A DNA stretch of 6,688 nucleotides from Bacteroidota bacterium (GTDB lineage: Bacteria; Bacteroidota; Ignavibacteria; UBA10030), in contig JALONE010000055.1 in assembly GCA_025455125.1 (NCBI GenBank), forward strand, positions 1 to 6,688, read 5' to 3'. Every line of letters starts with the position of its first letter. Within the stretch, counting starts at the first letter, position 1. The notes below the pieces were generated by a model that had not been told where the DNA came from, made no database searches, and saw only the letters and a program-made list of their open reading frames with translations. This document shows, piece after piece, positions 1 through 5,717 of this stretch. The position numbers and the translations under genes are program-made.

Positions 1-1288
1 TGTCCAACGGGACTTTTGGTACCAGGAGGAAATCCGTATGCGGATCGAACTGCTCCCGAATCTCGCGGAGCACCGCCTTGAAATCCCGCACGTTCACACC
101 GGCCGAGACCATGATGCAGCATTTCGTCAGCGACAGCTGCCCGGTCCCCATCAAGCCGAGCGCCGCCTTCATCGCTTCCTTGCGATATCGTTCTTCGACA
201 GAAACGACCAGCAGGTTGTGAAATCCCGCTTCGTAGTATGCCCAGACGTCCTTCACTTCCTTATGGATCAGCCGGGCGAGCGGTGCAAGCATCAATTGCG
301 TTGCGTCGCCGATGAACTTGTCTTCCATGGGCGGGATCCCCACGACGGTCGCCGGATACACCGCGCCGCGCCGATGCGTGATCGCCTTCAAGTGAAACAC
401 CGGGAACGGCGCAGCCAGCGAGTAGTGGCCAAAGTGATCGCCGAACGGTCCCTCCATTCGCCGCTCATTCGGATGCACCATCCCTTCAAGGATGAACTCG
501 GCATTCGACGGAACCCGCGCGGTGATCGAAGTTCCGCGCATCATGGGGATGCGATCACCCCGAAGGATGGATGCGAACATGACTTCGTCGACACCTTCCG
601 GGAGCGCTGCCACCGACGCGAGGAGCAACGCAGGATCGGTCCCGAGTGCAACCGCCACCTCCAAGGCATGATTCGACCGTTCGGCGTGACGGTAGTGATA
701 ACCGCCCCCTTTCCCGATCTGCCAGTGCATGCCGCTGGTCATAGCATCATACACGTGCATCCGATACATGCCGACGTTCCGTCCGCCTTTTTCCGGATCA
801 GAGGTGATAACCTGACCTTGCGTGATGAAGCGTCCGCCGTCCTGGGGCCAGCAGTGTTGAATGGGGAGATCGTCGAACGTCAGCCCCCCCGGTACTTGCC
901 GGGCCACACCTGATGCGATCCGCGGACGCACTGCAAGAAACCGACGCAATGCATTCCGTTGCTTCCACAGCCTGCCTGGGCTCGGCGGCATGAACGCTTC
1001 CGCTGTGTGGAGGAGCTCTTCCCCTATCGCTTCAGGATCGCGCCCAAGAGCCATGCGGATACGCCGTTCAGAGGCGTAGACATTCACCGCTACCGGGAAC
1101 CGTGAGCCCTTCACGCGCTCGAAGAGCAACGCAGGTCTTCCTTCCCGCAACGCGCGTACAGCGATCTCCGTCAATTCAAGATGCGGATCGACCTCCGCGA
1201 CCACGCGGACGAGCTCCCGTCCACGCTCGAGGTATGCAAGAAACTCGCCGAGCGCGGGAAATCGCGGAATATGGGGTCGCTTGCTCAT
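1..1288 (-). CDS. ubiD: UbiD-family prFMN-dependent decarboxylase, probable menaquinone (MqnL/SCO4490-type), C-terminus cut by window edge
   Basis: Translating the minus strand from ATG at 1288-1286 gives 429 open codons running off the left edge. It starts MSKRPHIPRF and is not closed by a stop, so the C-terminus is missing. UbiD-family landmarks are in order: NVGMYRMHV at residues 171-179 (the Asn and Arg of the prenyl-FMN/metal site), DEVMFAS at 234-240 (conserved Glu), EGPFGDH at 279-285 (the EGPFG signature with catalytic Glu) and PPMED at 319-323. Known UbiD enzymes use prenylated FMN to decarboxylate aromatic or unsaturated acids in the cytoplasm. The MHWQ segment at 187-190 and the UbiA/UbiX neighbours suggest the SCO4490 (MqnL) branch, acting on a naphthoate in menaquinone synthesis; that substrate is inferred. 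The start overlaps the ubiX stop by 4 bp (ATGA), which fixes it and suggests translational coupling. The His of the SHRGG stretch in E. coli UbiD aligns with Gly192 here. Confidence 0.93.
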   Translation of the reverse strand, partial: MSKRPHIPRFPALGEFLAYLERGRELVRVVAEVDPHLELTEIAVRALREGRPALLFERVKGSRFPVAVNVYASERRIRMALGRDPEAIGEELLHTAEAFMPPSPGRLWKQRNALRRFLAVRPRIASGVARQVPGGLTFDDLPIQHCWPQDGGRFITQGQVITSDPEKGGRNVGMYRMHVYDAMTSGMHWQIGKGGGYHYRHAERSNHALEVAVALGTDPALLLASVAALPEGVDEVMFASILRGDRIPMMRGTSITARVPSNAEFILEGMVHPNERRMEGPFGDHFGHYSLAAPFPVFHLKAITHRRGAVYPATVVGIPPMEDKFIGDATQLMLAPLARLIHKEVKDVWAYYEAGFHNLLVVSVEERYRKEAMKAALGLMGTGQLSLTKCCIMVSAGVNVRDFKAVLREIREQFDPHTDFLLVPKVPLD

Positions 1289-1836
1289 TCCAGGTCTTCG
1301 CTTCTCCAACCGCGCGCTTCCCGCACACCGACCACACTCAGCAATTTATCGACGTACGTATCGATGTACTCATCCACCGTCTTGGGGACATAGTAAAGCG
1401 CCGGCGAGATCGGCATGATGATGACGCCATCGCGCGACAATCGTGCGCATTGTTCCAGCGTCACGGTCGAAAGCGGCGTCTCACGAACGCACAGGATCAG
1501 CTTGAAGCGTTCCTTCAAGGCGACCTGAGCGGTTCGCGTGATCAGCGTGTCTCCAATGCCGGAGGCGATCTTGCCGATGGTGGAGGTTGAGCAGGGGACG
1601 ATCACGAATGCATCGATCCGATTTGAGCCGGAGGCCGTCGGAGCCGTCAAGTCATCGTCAGAGAACTGCCGCTTGACGAACGGGAGCAGATCCTTCTCCG
1701 TGATCCCCAGTTCGTCCTTCAGCAGCGCCTTTCCCCACTTGCTCACGATCAGGAACTTATCCGCTTCACAGGTTTGCAGGAACCGCTGGGCGAAGACCGC
1801 TCCTGAGGAACCAGTGATGCCCACGACGATCTTCAT
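1285..1836 (-). CDS. ubiX: Flavin prenyltransferase UbiX (prFMN synthase)
   Basis: This 183-residue protein is close to the usual UbiX length of about 190-200 residues. UbiX enzymes join a dimethylallyl group to reduced FMN, making the prFMN cofactor used by UbiD-family decarboxylases. Visible motifs are the N-terminal flavin-binding loop GITGSSGA (residues 6-13), PCSTSTIGKIASG (81-93), the basic LKER patch (108-111), RETPLS (118-123, the conserved Arg/Glu of the active site) and PALYYVPKT (145-153), which matches the C-terminal PxxY region. There is no signal peptide or membrane segment, so it is cytoplasmic. The start overlaps the ubiA stop by 4 bp, with AGGAG 10 nt upstream. The stop overlaps the ubiD-type start by 4 bp, placing the cofactor maker next to its user. 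In the futalosine pathway this role is called MqnM. The family assignment is firm; the pathway is inferred from neighbours. Confidence 0.96.
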   Translation of the reverse strand: MKIVVGITGSSGAVFAQRFLQTCEADKFLIVSKWGKALLKDELGITEKDLLPFVKRQFSDDDLTAPTASGSNRIDAFVIVPCSTSTIGKIASGIGDTLITRTAQVALKERFKLILCVRETPLSTVTLEQCARLSRDGVIIMPISPALYYVPKTVDEYIDTYVDKLLSVVGVREARGWRSEDLE

Positions 1837-2675
1837 ACGAAATACACTCCTGCCATCACCATGGCGAACACGGCGAATCCGACGACCAGGTTGATCTTGA
1901 AGAAGGCCAATTCCACGTCCTCCGCTTTTCGATGTTCCAGATACAACAGATACCCTGAAAGAAGCAGGAATGGAAGGGCCGCGAGTGCACGAAGTTCCAC
2001 AATGAAGAGAATACCGAGGGCAACAAACGCGGCCGCGTGCAGGTAACCGGAATAGCGAAGCGCCTTCTCCTTCCCATAACGCGCGCTGAAGGAATGGAGT
2101 TTCTCGTTCCGGTCGAATTCTTCATCGAGCGTCGAATAGATGATGTCGAAACCGGCGACCCAGCAAACCGTGAACAGGGACAGCAACACTGCCGGCAGAA
2201 TGTCCGTGAAGCTTCCTCTCACCGCGAACCATCCGCCCAAAGGGGCCATCGCCAACCCCAGCCCGACGCCGAAGTGGGCATAATGCGTGAACCGCTTCAT
2301 GTAGGGATAGATCATGAAGACGATCAACGGGAGCGGAGACAGGACCAGACAAAAATCGGAAATAGCCGCGGCACAGGCGATGTAGATCGCCAAGCCGAGA
2401 GCGAGGACCGCGATCGCCTCCCAGAGCGAGAGTTTGCCGCTGGGGAGTTCACGCGAGGCCGTCCGGGGATTCCGCTTGTCGATCTCCCGGTCGATGATTC
2501 GATTCATCGCCATGGCGGCCGTCCGCGCGCCGGTGGCACCCAGGAGGATCAGAATGAAGAGACGGAGCGAAGGAACGCCATCAGCGGCCAAAATGGCGCC
2601 GCTGAAGATCATCGGGAGGGAGAACAGCGTATGTTCGATCTTCACGAACCGCGAGACACTGTGCGCTTTCGTCAT
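1833..2675 (-). CDS. ubiA: UbiA-family aromatic polyprenyltransferase (4-hydroxybenzoate-type, probable MqnP)
   Basis: This 280-residue integral membrane protein has the two Asp-rich motifs of UbiA prenyltransferases: NRIIDREIDKRN at residues 58-69 (NxxxDxxxD) and DIIYSTLDEEFDRNE at 177-191 (DxxYxxxDxxxD). These bind Mg2+ and the prenyl diphosphate. By eye there are about eight or nine hydrophobic helices, including roughly 37-57, 86-106, 107-125, 134-152, 157-180, 208-228, 229-247 and 259-279. The length is normal for the family (about 280-300). The family moves a polyprenyl chain onto an aromatic acid at the inner membrane. Next to UbiX and an SCO4490-like UbiD protein, the likely substrate is a dihydroxynaphthoate of the futalosine menaquinone route (MqnP), but 4-hydroxybenzoate cannot be excluded from sequence alone. 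It starts 5 bp after the metG stop with only a weak GGAT-like ribosome site, and its stop overlaps the ubiX start. Confidence 0.94.
   Translation of the reverse strand: MTKAHSVSRFVKIEHTLFSLPMIFSGAILAADGVPSLRLFILILLGATGARTAAMAMNRIIDREIDKRNPRTASRELPSGKLSLWEAIAVLALGLAIYIACAAAISDFCLVLSPLPLIVFMIYPYMKRFTHYAHFGVGLGLAMAPLGGWFAVRGSFTDILPAVLLSLFTVCWVAGFDIIYSTLDEEFDRNEKLHSFSARYGKEKALRYSGYLHAAAFVALGILFIVELRALAALPFLLLSGYLLYLEHRKAEDVELAFFKINLVVGFAVFAMVMAGVYFV
1847..1851 (-). promoter_or_regulatory. Shine-Dalgarno sequence for ubiX inside the ubiA end
   Basis: Minus-strand AGGAG lies within the last ubiA codons, 10 nt before the ubiX ATG at 1836. It suggests ubiX can be entered by ribosomes directly as well as by re-initiation from the overlapping ubiA stop. 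Confidence 0.6.
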
Positions 2676-2680
2676 ATCCG

Positions 2681-4582
2681 CTACTTCACCGTCGCCCCGG
2701 ATTCGATCTCTCCTGCCGGACGTATCAAAACCAGTGCTCCCGATTGGTCGCTTGCCGCGAGAAGCATGCCACGCGATTCCTGCCCCATCAGCTTCGCAGG
2801 TGCAAGATTCGCCACCACGACAACCATCGTCCCGACAAGGTCTTCCGGTCTGTGATGCTGCGCGATCCCCGCAACGATCTGGCGCCGTTCACCGCCGATA
2901 TCGACCTGCAGTTTCAATAACTTTTCCGACTTGGGGACGCGCTCCGCTTCAAGCACCTTTGCCACACGCAATTCCACCTTCTTGAATTCCTCGAACGTCC
3001 GTGCCGGCTTTTCAGTAGGCTTCGCCCCATCAGCCGTCGTCGGTTCCTTCCGCTCCTGGAGTTTCGGAAAGAGGATCGGTGCAGGCGCAGTCTCGGTCCC
3101 CGGTATCAGCCCGCCCCAAGCTGTGAACTGTTCCTTCGAGGGAGGACCGTCGGGTAATCCGATGGTCTTGCGCAGTTCTGCCATCTTCAACGGCATTACC
3201 GGATAGAGAAGTCCGCTGATGATGCGAAGCGCTTCCGCACTGCAATACATCACGGTCTGCAACCGGGCGATGTCCCCTTTCTTGGCGAGCGTCCAGGGCT
3301 GATTCTTCTCAATGTATCGATTCGCCTCTCCGACCGCCCCCACGAGCGCCGCAAGTCCCTGATCAAGCCTCATGCGCTCCACCGCCGCGATCGTCTCATG
3401 GGCGGCGCTGATCACGGAGTCGCGGAGCGCGATGTCGACATCCTGGAGTTCCCCTGGCGCGGGCAACTTCCTTCCCAAATGCGTCTCGATCATCTTCGCC
3501 ACGCGGCTGAGTAGATTCCCGAGGTCATTCGCCAGGTCAGAATTATAGCGGGCCTCGAATCCTTCCGGCGTGAAGCTGGCGTCCTGCCCGAGTGACATCT
3601 CCGCCATCAGGAAGTACCGAAATGCGTCGACGCCATAGCGGTCGATCATGTCCATCGGGTTGACGACATTCCCGAGCGACTTGCTCATCTTCGTTTGGCC
3701 GCTGAGCCACCAGCCGTGCGCGAAGATGGTCTCCGGCATCGCGACGCCGGCGGCTTTCAACATGATGGGCCAGTAGACCGTGTGCGTCGTCAGGATATCT
3801 TTTCCGATGAGATGGTAGGTCGCGGGCCACAGGCGATTGAACCGAGCTTCGTCCCGCCGATACCCGATGGCGCTGATATAATTGACCAGAGCATCGAACC
3901 AGACGTAGGTCACAAATTCCGTGTCGAAGGGGAGCTCGATTCCCCATGACAGCCGGCTCTTCGGTCGCGAGATACAAAGATCCTGCAAGGGCTTCCGGAG
4001 GAATCCCAGCGTTTCATTCCGACGAAAATCCGGTTGAATGAACTGCGGATGCTGTTCGATGTACTGGATGAGCCACTCCTGGTACTTCCCCATCCGGAAG
4101 AAGTAGTTCGCCTCGCGGACCTTCTCCACTCCCCGTCCGCATTCCGGACAATTCCCTTCGACAAGGTCTTTCTCCGTGAAGAATCGTTCGTCCGAAACGC
4201 AATACCATCCGTCGTATTCCGCACGATAGATCTCGTCGCGGTCGTACAGATCTTTCAGGATCTCCTGCACCACCTGCGTGTGGCGTGCCTCCGTTGTCCG
4301 GATGAAATCATCATGGGTGATCCCAAGCCGGTTCCACAGCTCCTGAAACCGCACGACCGTGGTATCGGCCTGCTGCTGCGGCGTCATCGAGGCTTGCTCC
4401 GCTGCGCGCTGGACCTTCTGTCCGTGTTCGTCGGTTCCCGTCAGGAACCACGTATCGGCGCCGAACAGGCGGTGGAAACGGGCGAGGACGTCGGCCAGGA
4501 TGGTCGTGTACGCGTGGCCGATGTGCGGCTTATCGTTCACGTAGTAGATCGGCGTCGTAATGTAGAACTTGGTTCGTTTCAT
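2681..4582 (-). CDS. metG: Methionyl-tRNA synthetase with C-terminal tRNA-binding domain
   Basis: This complete 633-residue class I synthetase joins methionine to tRNA-Met in the cytoplasm. The N-terminal catalytic domain opens with FYITTPIYYVNDKPHIGHAY; the HIGH motif is at residues 20-23. FLTGTDEHGQK (46-56) and YVWFDALVNYISA (226-238) follow, then KMSKS at 298-302. An insert carries a single zinc-knuckle-like unit: C128-x2-D131-x13-C145-PE-C148. The alpha-helical anticodon-binding domain spans roughly 345-475, including the NQPW at 427-430. A charged linker (about 510-527) leads to an EMAPII/Trbp111-like OB-fold domain at about 528-633 (FEEFKKVELRVAKV, NLAPAKLMGQESRGMLLAA), which in the family aids tRNA binding and dimerisation. 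The start is convincing because the family's usual N-terminus follows it directly. It lies 4 bp after the holB stop and 5 bp before ubiA. The second knuckle Cys is replaced by Asp131. Confidence 0.98.
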   Translation of the reverse strand: MKRTKFYITTPIYYVNDKPHIGHAYTTILADVLARFHRLFGADTWFLTGTDEHGQKVQRAAEQASMTPQQQADTTVVRFQELWNRLGITHDDFIRTTEARHTQVVQEILKDLYDRDEIYRAEYDGWYCVSDERFFTEKDLVEGNCPECGRGVEKVREANYFFRMGKYQEWLIQYIEQHPQFIQPDFRRNETLGFLRKPLQDLCISRPKSRLSWGIELPFDTEFVTYVWFDALVNYISAIGYRRDEARFNRLWPATYHLIGKDILTTHTVYWPIMLKAAGVAMPETIFAHGWWLSGQTKMSKSLGNVVNPMDMIDRYGVDAFRYFLMAEMSLGQDASFTPEGFEARYNSDLANDLGNLLSRVAKMIETHLGRKLPAPGELQDVDIALRDSVISAAHETIAAVERMRLDQGLAALVGAVGEANRYIEKNQPWTLAKKGDIARLQTVMYCSAEALRIISGLLYPVMPLKMAELRKTIGLPDGPPSKEQFTAWGGLIPGTETAPAPILFPKLQERKEPTTADGAKPTEKPARTFEEFKKVELRVAKVLEAERVPKSEKLLKLQVDIGGERRQIVAGIAQHHRPEDLVGTMVVVVANLAPAKLMGQESRGMLLAASDQSGALVLIRPAGEIESGATVK

Positions 4583-4586
4583 ACGC

Positions 4587-5702
4587 TCATGCGCCTGTGA
4601 TCAGCTTTCGCAGATCGATGGCAAGATTCGACAAAATCAATGAAAGGTAGAGATTTTTGTCCAGATGGGCAATTGACGCCTCGACCCGACCTATCGCCGC
4701 GGGGAGGTCCGCGGTGGGAAAGCGCTCAACAAACCGTTGCGTCGATGCCCCATCCCCCATCAGGGGACGAATACCACGCTCTCGAAGGACGATCGCATCC
4801 CGAAGCCAGCTCTCCATGAACCGCAGCCAACGCTCGAGCGCGGGACGATCGTACTCCGCAGCCAGCCGCTCCACTTCCTTCATCAACGCGAACCGCGAAC
4901 GTCCCAACGCGAGACGGATGAACTCGACCGCTTCCGTCTGCTGCTTCTGGATATCGGACGAAAGCAGATCGCGGGCGGCGGAATAACTCCCGTGCGCCAC
5001 GCTTGCAACCAGGCCCGCCTCTGCTGGAGCAATCCCATCACGCCCGACAAGCGCACCCGCGATCTCGTCCTCCGACAACAGCTCACATCGGACAACCTGA
5101 CACCGGGAGACCACGGTGGGAAGCAATGCATCCTGATCGTTCGTCGTCAGAAGCAGCACAGTATCCGGGAGGGGTTCTTCGAGCGTCTTGAGAAGCGAGT
5201 TCATCGCCTCCGTGTTCATCTCTTCCGCGTGGAAGATGAGGAGCACCTTCGTCCCCTGTTCTGCACCGGTCAGCGATGCTTCCCGCTTCAGTTCCCGGAT
5301 GCTGTTGATCTTGATGAAGTTGGCCTTGGGCACCGCGATCCGATAGTAGGGATCGGCGGCTTTCTTCTGGATCTCCTCCGTGATCTGTTTCACTTGATCG
5401 GTCGTCAGGACCTCGATCGGATGGTCTCCCTTTTTCTCCGACTTGCCGGTCGGAAGGGCAAAGACGAGACGTAAGTTTGGATGCCGCAGCGTCTCCATCC
5501 GTTGACAGCTGGGGCATCCGCCGCACGCATCCGGCAGACCGGACGAACAGGTGAGCACCCGTGCAAATTCCAGCGCGAGCGCGTCCTTCCCGATGCCATC
5601 CGGTCCGACGAACAAATAGGCATGCGCAACGCGCTTTCCGGAGACGGCAGAGCGGAGGAGTTCCTTCGCACGATGCTGTCCGATGATCCGATCCCAACTC
5701 AT
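4587..5702 (-). CDS. holB: DNA polymerase III delta' subunit (clamp loader)
   Basis: This 371-residue AAA+ protein matches the clamp-loader delta' subunit, which with delta and gamma/tau loads the sliding clamp on DNA. The N-terminal module reads MSWDRIIGQHRAKELL, then HAYLFVGPDGIGKDALA with a P-loop at 33-40 whose usual Ser/Thr is Asp40. A zinc-binding cluster follows: C52, then CGGCPSC at 60-66 (C60, C63, C66). NSLLKTLEEP at 168-177 and SRC at 199-201 are hallmark gamma/delta' motifs. The region at about 85-133, with PTGKSEKKGDHP and ADPYYRIAVP, is longer than in E. coli HolB. The C-terminal part (about 240-371) fits the collar domain but is poorly conserved. The start is supported by a strong Shine-Dalgarno sequence 8 nt upstream, in the 15-bp gap after the Omp85 stop. 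delta' is the best fit because the altered P-loop and single zinc module suit it better than DnaX, which is usually longer. Confidence 0.94.
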   Translation of the reverse strand: MSWDRIIGQHRAKELLRSAVSGKRVAHAYLFVGPDGIGKDALALEFARVLTCSSGLPDACGGCPSCQRMETLRHPNLRLVFALPTGKSEKKGDHPIEVLTTDQVKQITEEIQKKAADPYYRIAVPKANFIKINSIRELKREASLTGAEQGTKVLLIFHAEEMNTEAMNSLLKTLEEPLPDTVLLLTTNDQDALLPTVVSRCQVVRCELLSEDEIAGALVGRDGIAPAEAGLVASVAHGSYSAARDLLSSDIQKQQTEAVEFIRLALGRSRFALMKEVERLAAEYDRPALERWLRFMESWLRDAIVLRERGIRPLMGDGASTQRFVERFPTADLPAAIGRVEASIAHLDKNLYLSLILSNLAIDLRKLITGA

Positions 5703-5709
5703 TAGCCGG

Positions 5710-5716
5710 ACCTCCC
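5710..5716 (-). promoter_or_regulatory. Strong Shine-Dalgarno sequence for holB
   Basis: Minus-strand GGGAGGT lies in the 15-bp gap between the Omp85 stop (5718-5720) and the holB ATG (5702-5700), ending 8 nt before the start codon counted from the last G of GGAGG. It is the clearest ribosome site in the window and fixes the holB start. Confidence 0.8.
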
Positions 5717-5717
5717 G

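Noticed and set aside
38..913. Long plus-strand open frame of 291 codons
   Set aside because: It lies fully antisense to the UbiD-family gene, whose minus-strand reading has all family motifs. The plus-strand product is Arg/His-rich, has no recognisable domain, and is typical of shadow frames in GC-rich DNA.
2037..2855. Plus-strand open frame of 272 codons
   Set aside because: It spans the antisense of most of ubiA, the ubiA/metG junction and the metG end, and is highly charged and low in complexity. It ignores the gene boundary beneath it and resembles no family.
4737..5474. Plus-strand open frame of 245 codons
   Set aside because: It is antisense to holB, rich in Arg, and without motifs or a ribosome site; it is a shadow of the conserved holB frame.
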